DNA of 64,000 nt from Tritrichomonas foetus (Eukaryota; Parabasalia; Tritrichomonadida; Tritrichomonadidae), in assembly GCA_001839685.1 (NCBI GenBank), contig MLAK01000766.1, positions 1 through 64,000 of the forward strand. Reading direction: 5' to 3'. Both the position numbers and the translations under genes were made by a program. Numbering within the stretch: position 1 is the first letter of the stretch; each line of letters starts with the position of its first letter. Below are positions 37,322 to 48,343 of the stretch, piece after piece. Under the pieces are notes generated by a model. The model searched no databases. It was given only the letters and a program-made list of their open reading frames with translations, and was not told the DNA's origin.

Positions 37322-40300
37322 GTGAATGTTTACAAATTGGACAATTTGATGTTTTCATGGCAATCGTCATTCTTTTTTCAATACATAATCGAGAAATACC
37401 AAAAAGAAGACGAACGAGGGCAAGAAGAAGCAATCAAAGCGCTTGTTGAATACAGACTTCCAGACTTATTTATCAAATATATTATAGCGAAAGGAAATCC
37501 AGCTATGCTTTCCCCGAATCTCGCACATTGCTTATATAATTTAACTATCGACTATTGTATGTCCTGCGATTATCAAATCAATCTTTCAGCTCTTATTCAA
37601 ATTATCGATTTTTTGATGAAGATTTTATTAATCAGACAGACACCAAAACTATTTCAAAAAATCGAACCATTCTTTTTCGTCGTTTTTGGATCACATCATT
37701 CTGAAATCGAAAAATTATATTCCGCAATGAAAAATATTTCCATTCTTGCTTTAACTTATTTTTCATTTTTATATAACTATAAAATTAATGAAGTTTATAC
37801 AATGCTATTAAATTCGGCAGATCAATATATAAATTCCAATAATTGTCGAATTTGGATTCAATCATTATCAGCACTTTTTAAATCAGGAGTTTCTTTTAAA
37901 TTTGATTTACTTTCCTTGTATGCATTATGTGATAAAGTTTCCAACATTTATTACTTACCTCTTTACTTTCGTTCAACATTTTTTGATAATTTAACTTATT
38001 TTCTTTCTCCAATGAATTCTTTTCAAATTGCAAAAACTCACTTTTTTAAAATATCTGGTCAAATCACAACAGAAAGTACCGCTAATGATTTAGTTTCACT
38101 TTTACAATATTCTAAACATCTTGCTATACTTAGAAAGAAACATGAAATAACTGCTTTTACTATAGACATGATTTCAGAAATTGTTTTTTCTTCAATATTA
38201 CCACATTTTAGAAAAAGTAAGAAGCTGAATGAAGCTTTGCTAGAATATTGCAATTTAATTGAAAAAGACTCACTATCATCATTCATCACCACTCATTTCC
38301 CTACTTCATCACAAAGTTCCCAGCAATTCTTAATTTCGCATACAGTATGTGATGTAAAAAACTTAGATTTATCTGTACTTTTTATTGAGCCGGTTGATCA
38401 CGAAATTATTCATCAATTCATTGAAAATCATAAAATCCCAGATAAATTTATTGTTCATTTCTTAGAATTTTCAAGTGTAGGTGATTTTCCACACATTTTT
38501 GAAAATCTTCAAAAAAAGCCCAAAATTCTGTGCGAAAAAATCATTCAATTTTTATCAATTTGCGATGATATTGAAAAAATGAATACAGTACTTTCTTATT
38601 TAATGAAAACTTTTCATAATATTCCTTTAGTTTCACATGATGAACTGAATCTTGCATTTTTAAACGTTTCTTTAGAAATTGTACAATATCCAAATAATCA
38701 AAACAACAAATATTTTTATATTTTTCTTGAATACTTGCGCCAATGCAAAGATTTTAATGAAAAATCTCCACTTCCTAATCCAAACACTCATGAAGTTACC
38801 CTGAAAAAAACACCAAAAAGAACACGAAGAATTTCAAATGAAACTCCACAATCAACTGAAAGACCAAGAAGACTTTCAGATTCTCAAAGTATTCAGAGTC
38901 CTTCAAGCAATCAAAATGATTACAAACTTTTGCGAAAATCAATGATTACTCAATCACCGAAAGATATGTTTATTACACCCAAAAAGCCACAAAGGAGAAC
39001 TTCAACGACAACGTTTAAAATTCATTTAGACGAACAAAGAAATGAAAAGAAATATAAGAGTTCAGCATTTATTCAACAAATTGTAAATTCATGTGAATAT
39101 TGGAATGAAGAATTGTTGTCTTTGTTGTTTACGAAAATAGAGAAAAATGATTTACGTTATGGTGTTTTAGTTAGTTTCTTTTCATCATCAATTTCTATTT
39201 ATAATCAAATCGGAAAAATAGTTTCGCCTCATCCAAGATTATTAAAATTGTTCTTTTCGACAACATTATCAATGAATAATTATTTCATTTTAGAAATGAT
39301 GAAATATATATTTTATCATAAAGATTTAATTCCATTTCGAATAGAATTAATACTCAATTCTTTACTTGCTGTTTCTACACTTGCTGTTATCGATGATACT
39401 GTAGTTGAACTTTTTAAACTTGGTTTTCATCATCATTTTTATGATTTGACATGCAGTGTGATTTCATCATTATTGGATGTTTCTCCATTTGTATCTGATC
39501 ATGATGAATTCATTCAATTGATGTGCAAAATTTCAGGACATTGTGATTCACTAGTGTTTTATACTGCTTTTTCAAAATTAATTCAAAATTGTGATGATTT
39601 TCAAGAATCAACTTTAAAAATTATTTTTCATACATGGGCAACGATTGTAAAAGATGTAAATGATTCAAATTTTGAAGAAATTTTGCTTACAAAAATTAAC
39701 GACATATCAGATATATCGGGCGACAAATCACCTCATATATCTCAAAAACTAGATAATGTTCTAACCAAAAAATCCCAAAAATCAAAAATCATTCAAGATT
39801 TTGTAGAGGAAATTCGTATAAATCATTCAAAATCATTCGGATACTTCAATTGCTTGCAAAGACTTAGCAATTTTCTTTCATTTGATCAGATAAGTCCATT
39901 AATTGGAATTTTGGCTTTAAATTTATATCATGAAAACAAAGCAATTCGGGAAATGATTCAAAATGTTTTACAGAAACTTTTCAAAGATAATAATTTTCTA
40001 AGTAGTGAACCAAATACAGATTCAAGAAGTTCATCAAAAATTAATGCAAAATACGCTCCAAAATTGATTCAAAGTATGTTTAATGTAATCAATTTCCAAG
40101 ATAACAAAGAACGAAAGGCTTTATTTTATTTCCTGCGAAGATTTACGGATTTATATCCTAAAGCTTTAGTTACTTTTCAACCGCCTCTGATTCCACAAAT
40201 AATTAGTGCATTTTCTGATACAGAAATTGCCACAATTAATAGTAAGTATGGAAAATTGCTTTCAGATTTAGCAAAATCTGATATTGTATTTTTCTATAAT

Positions 40301-41635
40301 CAATTGTTACTTTCACCAAAATGTCCATTTTTCAACAATATTGTAAAAAATTTATGTTTTGTTAATGATGAAGGCTCACAATTATTTTCATGCATCGAAA
40401 ATGAATTTCAAGAATTAAGAGATCGAACTATTGATTTTCAATTCAATTTCTACATTCTATCAAATTATATCCAATATCAATTCCATAATTTTGATTTTAA
40501 TCCTAATTTTTCAAAACAGGATCATGATAATATTGATCTTAATCAATCAAATGAAAGAAAAATGGCCTCATTGTTACTAATCATGTTTCTATGCATTTCT
40601 GAAAGTTTTATTAAAAATGATAAAAATATTTTATCATTGCTTCGTGAAACTTTTTCACATGTTGAATTGGTAATATCTATACCATTAATGCCATCAACTC
40701 AAGACTCAATTGAACGAATTTTTGAATTGATACCTTTTCCACTTTTTTCTAATAAAATTATCTTGCTTTTCTTATCGAAATGTGAAAATTTGAATTCAAC
40801 AAAGCATCAAAACAATTTTGAAATTTTGGTTTCTTCACTTCTTGTCTCATTTTCTGGAAACCAAGAAATTTTCCCTCGATTAATTGATCTTTACTTTAAA
40901 GGACAGCCATTTAATTTCACAAAAGTATCAAAGGTACTATCAAAAAATCAATTAAAAATGTGTTCAAACAAAATCAAAGAAATTTTTGATTTTTCAATTA
41001 AAGAGGGACAATTTAATACTGCGGCAACTTGTGCACTTTTTGTTAATGAAGGTTCCTACTTCACAAAAATATTTAACTCTATTCATATTTTTGAATCTTC
41101 TTGTGTCACATCACCAAAATTCTGCAAATGTATTCAAAAAGCCAAAAAACTCGGATTCTTCAAATTTGACATCGACAATGATCTCCTTTCGATTTTACAA
41201 GATTCTCTTTTTGATAATAATCAAAAATCTAATCCAAGTTTCAATAATGCATTGAATGTGATGAAAATGCTTTTAAAGTGCGAAAAAGATGAATTTCCAT
41301 TTAAATCTCTCTTTTTCTTTTACGTTGGTAATGCAAGTATTGAAAAATATGTTCAATTTGTTGAACTGTCCATTGAAAAATTCAACATTTTACACAAGCA
41401 CAATATTTCATGCTTTGAACTAAAACTTATTTTTAGTATCATTGACAATTTGATTGGTTTGAAAGAATACGAAGAAATTGTTGCTTCTTTTTATGGAAAC
41501 CTTCTTGACCACCATCTTTCAAAAGAAGCCAAAGCAATTGCAACAAGTTTGGTTCAACAATACAAAGAAGATCCATTTTCTATTTCTTTTCCAACGATTA
41601 CGAAACCTTCAAAGAACGAAATGTGTCATATATAA
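37322..41635 (+). CDS. Large alpha-helical solenoid protein, unknown
   Basis: 1437 residues, almost all helical with HEAT-like hydrophobic periodicity. A basic Ser/Thr-Pro-rich linker at about 495-575 (TPKRTRR, STERPRRLS, SPKDMF, TPKKPQRRTS) divides two helical halves and contains several S/TPK sites that a CDK could phosphorylate. Start choice is uncertain: MNVYKLDN at 37322, or MFSWQSS ten codons later. No catalytic motif or membrane span. It could be a large scaffold such as a cell-cycle or cytoskeletal HEAT protein; I do not recognise a family. Confidence 0.78.
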   Translation: MNVYKLDNLMFSWQSSFFFQYIIEKYQKEDERGQEEAIKALVEYRLPDLFIKYIIAKGNPAMLSPNLAHCLYNLTIDYCMSCDYQINLSALIQIIDFLMKILLIRQTPKLFQKIEPFFFVVFGSHHSEIEKLYSAMKNISILALTYFSFLYNYKINEVYTMLLNSADQYINSNNCRIWIQSLSALFKSGVSFKFDLLSLYALCDKVSNIYYLPLYFRSTFFDNLTYFLSPMNSFQIAKTHFFKISGQITTESTANDLVSLLQYSKHLAILRKKHEITAFTIDMISEIVFSSILPHFRKSKKLNEALLEYCNLIEKDSLSSFITTHFPTSSQSSQQFLISHTVCDVKNLDLSVLFIEPVDHEIIHQFIENHKIPDKFIVHFLEFSSVGDFPHIFENLQKKPKILCEKIIQFLSICDDIEKMNTVLSYLMKTFHNIPLVSHDELNLAFLNVSLEIVQYPNNQNNKYFYIFLEYLRQCKDFNEKSPLPNPNTHEVTLKKTPKRTRRISNETPQSTERPRRLSDSQSIQSPSSNQNDYKLLRKSMITQSPKDMFITPKKPQRRTSTTTFKIHLDEQRNEKKYKSSAFIQQIVNSCEYWNEELLSLLFTKIEKNDLRYGVLVSFFSSSISIYNQIGKIVSPHPRLLKLFFSTTLSMNNYFILEMMKYIFYHKDLIPFRIELILNSLLAVSTLAVIDDTVVELFKLGFHHHFYDLTCSVISSLLDVSPFVSDHDEFIQLMCKISGHCDSLVFYTAFSKLIQNCDDFQESTLKIIFHTWATIVKDVNDSNFEEILLTKINDISDISGDKSPHISQKLDNVLTKKSQKSKIIQDFVEEIRINHSKSFGYFNCLQRLSNFLSFDQISPLIGILALNLYHENKAIREMIQNVLQKLFKDNNFLSSEPNTDSRSSSKINAKYAPKLIQSMFNVINFQDNKERKALFYFLRRFTDLYPKALVTFQPPLIPQIISAFSDTEIATINSKYGKLLSDLAKSDIVFFYNQLLLSPKCPFFNNIVKNLCFVNDEGSQLFSCIENEFQELRDRTIDFQFNFYILSNYIQYQFHNFDFNPNFSKQDHDNIDLNQSNERKMASLLLIMFLCISESFIKNDKNILSLLRETFSHVELVISIPLMPSTQDSIERIFELIPFPLFSNKIILLFLSKCENLNSTKHQNNFEILVSSLLVSFSGNQEIFPRLIDLYFKGQPFNFTKVSKVLSKNQLKMCSNKIKEIFDFSIKEGQFNTAATCALFVNEGSYFTKIFNSIHIFESSCVTSPKFCKCIQKAKKLGFFKFDIDNDLLSILQDSLFDNNQKSNPSFNNALNVMKMLLKCEKDEFPFKSLFFFYVGNASIEKYVQFVELSIEKFNILHKHNISCFELKLIFSIIDNLIGLKEYEEIVASFYGNLLDHHLSKEAKAIATSLVQQYKEDPFSISFPTITKPSKNEMCHI

Positions 41636-41745
41636 AACTGTTTTTATTTCATCTTTTAAAATGATTTTTTTTTCTCTTTTTAATTTTTCATTTTCTTTTT
41701 ATGCGTAAGTTTATTTCTTGACGAAACCCATATAAATTCACAATC

Positions 41746-41914
41746 ACATGAAAATAAAACAAGATAACATGAAACTCAATCAAGATGACATGAAAATAAA
41801 ACAAGATAACATGAAACTCAATCAAGATGACATGAAAATAAAACAAGATAACATGAAATTTAATCAAGATGACACGAAACTCAATCAAGATGAATATGAA
41901 AGTAAATCGAGATG
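41746..41914. repeat. 21-bp minisatellite with alternating units
   Basis: About eight 21-bp units. Two types alternate, ACATGAAAATAAAACAAGAT(A) and ACATGAAACTCAATCAAGAT(G), giving a 42-bp higher-order repeat; the right end is diverged. It lies in the convergent interval before the bromodomain gene. Its minus-strand frame is a repeat artefact. Confidence 0.95.
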
Positions 41915-42020
41915 ATGTGAGGTAAATAGATTATTTAAAATGATTCAAATAGATTTCCAAAAACATATTTTTTAATCAAACAATAAATTTGTGAGTCAAG
42001 TCGTTATAAAACAGAGCCGA

Positions 42021-42713
42021 TCATTCTGGATATATCATGTGGTTCTCCGCGTATCGGTCCTTTGTATATTTCACGAGTTGCCTTATACCAGACTCTTTGA
42101 CAGTTGAAAGATCGATTATGGCATCATCCCTCCTCTGCTCGAAAGCAGCCCCATTCAAGGCAGCCAGTTGGATGAGGTGCAGAATGTCATCCTTCGATGT
42201 CAGACCATTTGCAGCACGAATGAATTTTTCTATTGTTGTTCTGTTCATTGGTGATGATAGAGGTTTATAGGCGAATTGAAGGCCAATTTGGTGTGGCGAG
42301 TGTTTTAATGAATCATCGATCTCTTCAAATAAATCTTGAATTCGATTGATCCAGCCCTCATACGATCGAATTCGTACTTTCGTTATCATCTTCTCAAAAA
42401 GTCGTTTCATCTCGCGTGAAAAATCGGCCAAATACGAAGTTTCGCCATTATATTGAATACAATTCGCCCAAACGCAATTCATGTCTCGTTCCCAATCTGA
42501 AACGTATCTGTAGTAATTTTTCTCTTCAAGTCGTCTCTTAATCGTGCCTAAGTCCTGCGGGTTTTTGATCTGGAAATAGTAATCTGGCGCGTTATCTGCT
42601 TTTGTATCAACTGGTCGTAAAAACATCGATGCAATAGGATGCTTCATTAGATTCTCTGTAATTTTTAAACAAACACGGAGTTCTTCTGGAGAAGCCTTCC
42701 TTTGATTCATCAA
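42021..42713 (-). CDS. Bromodomain protein
   Basis: 230 residues. A bromodomain occupies about 10-110: HPIASMFLRPVD, then PDYYFQIKNPQDLGTIKRRL, and CIQYNGETS, which contains the acetyl-lysine-binding Asn. The remaining 110 residues are helical (IEKFIRAANGLTSKDDILHL, then ESGIRQLVKYT) and may be a partner-binding region in the place where BET proteins have an ET domain, though it is not clearly homologous. Expected role: reading acetylated histones in the nucleus. Short for a BET protein and with only one bromodomain. Confidence 0.88.
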   Translation of the reverse strand: MMNQRKASPEELRVCLKITENLMKHPIASMFLRPVDTKADNAPDYYFQIKNPQDLGTIKRRLEEKNYYRYVSDWERDMNCVWANCIQYNGETSYLADFSREMKRLFEKMITKVRIRSYEGWINRIQDLFEEIDDSLKHSPHQIGLQFAYKPLSSPMNRTTIEKFIRAANGLTSKDDILHLIQLAALNGAAFEQRRDDAIIDLSTVKESGIRQLVKYTKDRYAENHMIYPE

Positions 42714-43907
42714 CTAGGAAATTTTGAATAATGAATATTTGCTAAAATTCCAAAAATAGCATATGAAAATAAACATCAAAAGTGAACATATGATTCACAT
42801 AATAAAGTGTGGTTTTCCCACAGTATTATTCTAAAGCATTAGCTTCAACTTTGATAAAATAGTATGAAATTTAGTTTCTGAAATGAGTTAGCTAGTAGTC
42901 ACTATATAATATAGATCTAATTTTAAAACGACCAAAAGGGAGGACTAAATTGAAAAAAAGAGATGAATACAATTTTAAGCTGATACTTGTAGCAAAATTT
43001 CGAAAACTCAAACATTGAAAGATATAATTGGCGGTTTTACAAATCATAAAATGTTTTCAAAGTTGACTTGTGAATTCCATCAAGCACAGATTGAAATGTT
43101 TGCAGTTAATGTTTTTAGACAACTCCAAAACATTCCTAAGGTGAACATGATCTCCATTAATGTAATTATTGAAGATACAACATGGTTCCATTAAATCTAT
43201 TAATGATTGATATAAGTGATAAATTTTGCATAAAACGATTTTCATCTTAAAAAAATGAAATGTTTTTCAAAAAGAAATATCAAAAATTCCTTCTTCCAAA
43301 AGAAAAAGCAGAAAATATGTTGTTCAATTTACAAAATACAAATAAGCTCAATTGATAAGCTCAAACTTTAAAGTTTTTAATGAATGTTTCATTGTATACA
43401 ATTATTAATTGAAATACACAGCGAAGCGGCGAGTTCAAACTAAATGTTGATCACCTTCTAATAGTTTTTTAAAAAACTATTACCAGTAATATAATTGAGA
43501 TCTTTATAATGATTAAAATCAAACATTCAGAATTTTTAGTCTTATGAGTTTGGGTTTTTGGCACTCAAAATAGGTAAATGAATATAATTTTTAGGATTGA
43601 ACAACTTTTCACTCATTGTTCATTCAGATGAACTTTATTTAAATTTTCTTAAGTGAATGAATTTTTTTCAGGATGCAAACGAATTCCATGTGATTAAATG
43701 GCAATTTTAAGATTTTTCAACGATGTGTGTGAAAAGTTGTTGTGATACTGTATTCGTGAACGGAATATCAGAGTTTTCTACTCAAAGAAATAATCAAATT
43801 AATAGAAATATAATTCGTTGCGAAAAAAATGTATGAATTAAAAAACTTCAATAAAGAAGATACATTTAATAAAGATTCTATTTTTATTTATATAGCATGC
43901 GTAATTT
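42714..43907. other. Gene-poor interval with a perfect palindrome
   Basis: No supported gene. A 24-bp perfect palindrome occupies 43459-43482. A 62-codon minus frame at 43057-43245 (MKIVLCKIYHLYQSLIDLME, then VLELSKNINCKHFNLCLME) looks like a gene fragment but is too short to call. Confidence 0.45.
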
Positions 43908-44456
43908 TCATTGCATGTGCTTATTAATATAATTCTTGAGGGATTCCTCGTTCATGGAATTCCATTTTTCTTTAATACAATTTGCCCTTTGGGTTGGTGT
44001 CAGCTTCTTTTCTCTCAGTTTCTGACTATATATCTTCACAAATGTTTTATAGTTGTTGCTGTTTTTTGACAGATTGTTATTTGATTGAGATTTTATTTGG
44101 GACGAATTCACTTTTTCTTGATTTAAATACTTTGAACTTTTAATATTAGACATTTTTGTCGGAGATTTGATGAGTTTCATTGATGTCTGTTCAGAATGAT
44201 CATTTTTGTTATTGCCTGATGAACTTTCCAGCTTTTCAGAAATAGACTCAGAATTATTTTTAACACTCAAATTATTCACAATAAGTTTAAAGAAATCAAG
44301 ATTCTGTTTTGCAGCAATGCTAACATTTTGCAAAGAGACTTGAGGACAGATATCATAAACGGCTTTAGTTAAATAAGCCAATGATTGTTGCAGGTAATCT
44401 GCATCAGACGGTGAATTCGTGTCCATTTTAAAGATTCCAGATTCGGATATGGTCAA
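43908..44456 (-). CDS. Small Ser/Asn-rich protein with HMG-box-like C-terminus
   Basis: 182 residues; MDTNSPSD at residue 11 (44426) is an alternative start that would leave more room for a promoter. The N-terminal 60 residues are helical, the middle is a Ser/Asn/Lys-rich linker, and the C-terminal 45 (YKTFVKIYSQKLREKKLTPT, then CIKEKWNSMNEE) resemble the first helices of an HMG/YABBY-type box. DNA binding is therefore possible but unproven. It is divergent from the PTAR1-like gene with only 25 bp between annotated starts. Confidence 0.6.
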   Translation of the reverse strand: MTISESGIFKMDTNSPSDADYLQQSLAYLTKAVYDICPQVSLQNVSIAAKQNLDFFKLIVNNLSVKNNSESISEKLESSSGNNKNDHSEQTSMKLIKSPTKMSNIKSSKYLNQEKVNSSQIKSQSNNNLSKNSNNYKTFVKIYSQKLREKKLTPTQRANCIKEKWNSMNEESLKNYINKHMQ

Positions 44457-44481
44457 AATAAGGTCAATAAATTAAATAGAT
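44457..44481. promoter_or_regulatory. Very short divergent promoter region
   Basis: Only 25 bp separate the two ATGs (55 bp if the HMG-like gene starts at 44426). AGGTCAATAAATTAAATAG lies just before the plus-strand start. Both core promoters must lie here or inside the opposite coding region. Confidence 0.4.
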
Positions 44482-45579
44482 ATGGAAGGGAACCAAGATA
44501 TTCAAGAATTTTGCAAATTATATCAGAACGCCATATCTATCGAAACAGTTTCCGACTTCCTCCTTCCCGAAAACAAAAATTATATTTATGAAGAAAATCA
44601 AATCGCAATATCAAAAACCTTCTTCAAACAATTATTGAAATTTTCTGCAGAAAACATCGACAAGCTGCCAGATGAGGCCTCAAAAGTTGGCGCCCTTATT
44701 GGCTCATACGATTCCAGAGCGTGGATCCAGCGAAAAATATTATATAATCAAAAACCTCAAAAAAATTTCGATGACTTAAAAAACGAATTACACATTTGCC
44801 ATTTAGGACTCACAGCCAATCCAAAATCAGCAGGAGCTTTTGAGAATATTCGTTTTTTACTCAAAAAGTGTCAAGACAAAGAAACCATTCAAAATAACGA
44901 AGCCATTCAAAGCACAGAAATTATTCAGAATGACGATATTATTCAGAATGAATTGAATTTTTACATCAAACTAACTGGGAAGTGCTTGAGGAATGCACTT
45001 TTATGGAGACATAAAGTATGGTTCACTCGTGAGTTTCATACAGAGGAACAGGATTTGAAGTGGTCTGAAGAGTGGACTCAAACTCATCCAGCTGATTCAT
45101 CAGCGTTTTATTTTATGGAAACATTGATTAATGATAATAAAAATTATGATTTAATTAAGGCATTGCAGGAAAATACAAAAGCTATTTTCACTTTACCCGG
45201 CCATGAAAGTATTTGGAATCATCGAAGATACATTTTATGCAAACTTGTTGAACGAAAAATTGTTCAATTTGAAGTTCCTAAAACATGGGAAATTGCTGAG
45301 ACTCCAACAAAAGAATTTAAATATCCAGATGTAATTGGTGGAAATAATGCTATTCGATATGCATACACACAGATATGCGATAAATTTGGAATTGACCTTA
45401 ATTTTATAGTTACAAGGTCAAATTCAGACGATACCAAAACTGAACCGCATTTAGCTAATGAAGATTTAATAATATCAGTATCAAGAGGTGATAAGTTTCC
45501 ATCTGAGTATGCAAAGCAGAAATTAGCAGCTGAAAAACATTACCGTTGGCTCAGATTTCAATTTATCAAAAAATTATAA
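44482..45579 (+). CDS. PTAR1: Prenyltransferase alpha-subunit repeat protein
   Basis: 365 residues. Prenyltransferase alpha-subunit repeats are visible: LTANPKSAGAFENIRFLL, then LRNALLWRHKVWF, then HPADSSAFYFMETLI, then LPGHESIWNHRRYILCKLV. The last closely follows the PGHExxWxHRRY signature of PTAR1, the alpha subunit of geranylgeranyltransferase III, which prenylates the SNARE Ykt6 and the ubiquitin ligase FBXL2 in animals. A low-complexity insert of repeated IQNxE/IIQND words lies near 135-160. Rab geranylgeranyltransferase alpha is the alternative, but the repeat spacing fits PTAR1 better. Confidence 0.72.
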   Translation: MEGNQDIQEFCKLYQNAISIETVSDFLLPENKNYIYEENQIAISKTFFKQLLKFSAENIDKLPDEASKVGALIGSYDSRAWIQRKILYNQKPQKNFDDLKNELHICHLGLTANPKSAGAFENIRFLLKKCQDKETIQNNEAIQSTEIIQNDDIIQNELNFYIKLTGKCLRNALLWRHKVWFTREFHTEEQDLKWSEEWTQTHPADSSAFYFMETLINDNKNYDLIKALQENTKAIFTLPGHESIWNHRRYILCKLVERKIVQFEVPKTWEIAETPTKEFKYPDVIGGNNAIRYAYTQICDKFGIDLNFIVTRSNSDDTKTEPHLANEDLIISVSRGDKFPSEYAKQKLAAEKHYRWLRFQFIKKL

Positions 45580-46838
45580 TATTTTTGTTTATTTAAAAAT
45601 ATATAGATACCTTTCTAAACAATCTCCTAATATTTTTCATGGGTTGTTTCACGTGATTCCAGAAATCAATCAATGAATATGATATAAAATTATAACTTGT
45701 AAAAATTCGAAGTGATTGATTGATGATTTTCTTAAAAGTGGCAACTCCACTACATTCTCATTGTTTTAAATGCATAAAATCTGATCTTTTCATATACGAA
45801 TGAATTCGTGAATGAAATGATTTATCCAAGAATCGGAAAGGTGAAATCTTAAACTTTTACAATCACATTATTTATTGAACAGATCCACTATCAATTCTAC
45901 GAATTTGAATGAATTTGATATACTTTTGAGAGCAGTTGTTCTAAAATTGAAAATCGGCAAAATTTGTAATCGAAAAGAAACGAAAATAAGCCAGGCATTA
46001 TTAAGGGATAATATATCAGTAAAAAGATTATCGACAAAAGAGATCAGTTAGTATTTCATGAAAATCATCTGGATAATATCGAAATCACTTTTCAATGAAT
46101 TTATTCCAGCATTATCAGACTTTTGAGAAGTGGAAAATTAATTTCTGAATGTCAAATTGTGAAGAACTCAAAATAATTTTGAATATATTTTATTCACATG
46201 TAAATGTATTTCTATTGATTTTCAATACTGTCGTCAATTTAGAGAAATGTCATTTCAGAAATTTATTTACAGAAATTAAATCAAAACAAAACTCTTTCTT
46301 TGAAGAATAATCTTTCAAATTTTTCTAATGGATTGAAATTTCTATATGAAGATAATGTATCAAAGGCTCTGATTCAGAGCCATCGAATTCATATGGAGCT
46401 TGCATTTCAAGATTTCTAAATTTAAAATAATTATTATTACATTGATTTAACTAATTAACAATTTCATTGAAAAATAGTTCTGATATTATTTCCTAAATCA
46501 TATGAAAATGATGATCAAATTGACTAATTAATTGAGACTCATTGATATTACATTGAATAAATAATATGAACTACCTCACAAATTAAATATTAACTGAACT
46601 GCTAATTAAAATATATTGAAATTATAATATGGTGTTTTCAATATAATGTAAATTCACAAGATTATTATTCAATTGAAGGTAGGTTCTGATTCAGAATTGT
46701 ATTTGCATTCTGGAATTGAATATGTTTTCATAAATTGAATTAATGTCCCTAGATTGAATGGTTTTTTCTTTCGGATTTGAGATTTATTTCCAAACAAATT
46801 GATCATATTTCTGAAAATTTCTTTCAATTATAGTATAA
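45580..46838. other. Gene-free interval of 1.26 kb
   Basis: Read on both strands; no frame, RNA gene, terminal repeat or tandem array that I can support. Confidence 0.5.
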
Positions 46839-48026
46839 ATGAATGTTCCCGTGAACATCGGAGAGTTCCACGTCCTCCAAAAGCTCGGGAATGGCGCTTT
46901 TTCTACAGTATATCTAGCTGTCCACGAACCTACTGGTCTCAAAGTCGCAATCAAAGACATCCAAATTCATGCAACAATGGACTCATCCATGAAAACACAC
47001 CTCGTTAGAGAAATCAATCTCGTCAAATCTGCCAAAAGTAATTTCATCGCTGAACTTTTTGATGTAATCGAGGCACCAGAACATGTTTACTTGGTTCTCG
47101 AATACGTTGAAAATGGAAATATCGCCCAAAATATCGCCAAAGTTGGCCTTCTGAATGGTGAGCAGGCCCGAACTATGATTGCTCAAATGGTTATTATATT
47201 ATGTTATTTACATAATCACCTCCATATTGCGCACAGAGACATCAAAGCCGAAAATGTATTAATCGATAAATTCTGGAATATCAAATTGGTCGATTTTGGC
47301 CTCTGCAATCACTTTTCGACGCCAGAACAAAATTTCAGATCGGTTTGTGGATCAATTCAATATCTAGCCCCAGAAATCGTCAAAAATAAACCATATACAA
47401 AAGCAGTCGACATTTGGAGCACCGGTATTCTAATCTATAAAATAGTGACTGGTCGATTTCCGTTCGAAGACATTTCAATGCAACTTCTCCTCCACAAAAT
47501 AACGTCTTCCAAATTATCGTTTCCGCCAGGAATGGACCCTGATTTAGTCGATCTTCTCCAAAAAATGTTATCGAAAGATCCAAAAAATCGAATAACAGCA
47601 GAGCAAATGAAATTGCATCCCTATTTAAAGAATTTTGATTTTGACCAACTCGACAACATTCCAGAAGAAGTTCATGACAACGAAATTAAAGAATTGGCCA
47701 AAGAGCGAAATATCGATTTTGCTTTAATCGAAAGTGATGAAGTCGGGATCTTGTTTAAGATTTTACAGAAGGAGGTGCAGAATTCCAAAATCAGAAAAGT
47801 TCAGAAGCCTCTAAAAGAAACTGAAAAGAAAAAGGTCGTTCGGGATAAAAAGAAATTTTATTTCCTTGACTCAAAAAAGCCTGACCAGATGAAAGTTCTG
47901 GCCAAAAAATTCGTGCACGGGAAAATCATCCCCCACAGAGCTTCTGTCGCTTTATCAGACGCAAACATATCAGACAACACAGAACGGACAAATGTGCCAA
48001 AAAGAAAATCGGAGATGTCGACTTAA
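46839..48026 (+). CDS. CAMK-like (SNF1/AMPK-type) Ser/Thr kinase
   Basis: 395 residues. The kinase domain spans about 10-265: LGNGAFSTV at 16-24, catalytic Lys39, HRDIKAEN at 132-139, DFG at 152-154, activation loop SVCGSIQYLAPE, and DIWSTGILIYKIVTGRFPF. The CGSxxYxAPE loop and LLxKMLxxDPxxRIT end are typical of the CAMKL group. The 130-residue tail is basic (KPLKETEKKKVVRDKKKFYF) and lacks a clear UBA or KA1 domain. All catalytic residues are present. Trichomonads have large families of such kinases, so the substrate is unknown. Confidence 0.9.
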   Translation: MNVPVNIGEFHVLQKLGNGAFSTVYLAVHEPTGLKVAIKDIQIHATMDSSMKTHLVREINLVKSAKSNFIAELFDVIEAPEHVYLVLEYVENGNIAQNIAKVGLLNGEQARTMIAQMVIILCYLHNHLHIAHRDIKAENVLIDKFWNIKLVDFGLCNHFSTPEQNFRSVCGSIQYLAPEIVKNKPYTKAVDIWSTGILIYKIVTGRFPFEDISMQLLLHKITSSKLSFPPGMDPDLVDLLQKMLSKDPKNRITAEQMKLHPYLKNFDFDQLDNIPEEVHDNEIKELAKERNIDFALIESDEVGILFKILQKEVQNSKIRKVQKPLKETEKKKVVRDKKKFYFLDSKKPDQMKVLAKKFVHGKIIPHRASVALSDANISDNTERTNVPKRKSEMST

Positions 48027-48343
48027 TCTTGATATTTCCCATATTATTTTTATTTTCAATATTATATTATTCATACATTATAGTAATTTTTTTTTTTTTG
48101 CTTATAAAATCGGATTAACTATATTCAACTTTGTTTTTCTTGCTTTAATGTTTTTAATAAATGTTTTGTGATTATCAAATTTGTAAATCATCTTTTTTCC
48201 TAAAACAAACATCGCTTTTTCCATTTTTGGAACTTTTGCCTTCTTGAGTATGAAATACGACAGAGTATACAAAATCAACATGATGTTAAATTCTTTTGTT
48301 GTATCTTATTCTTTTGTTGTATTTTATTAACTTAAAAAAGTTT

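Noticed and set aside
41688..41888. Minus-strand frame with repeated FHVIL words
   Set aside because: Translation of the 21-bp array; a repeat whose unit is a multiple of three stays open by itself.
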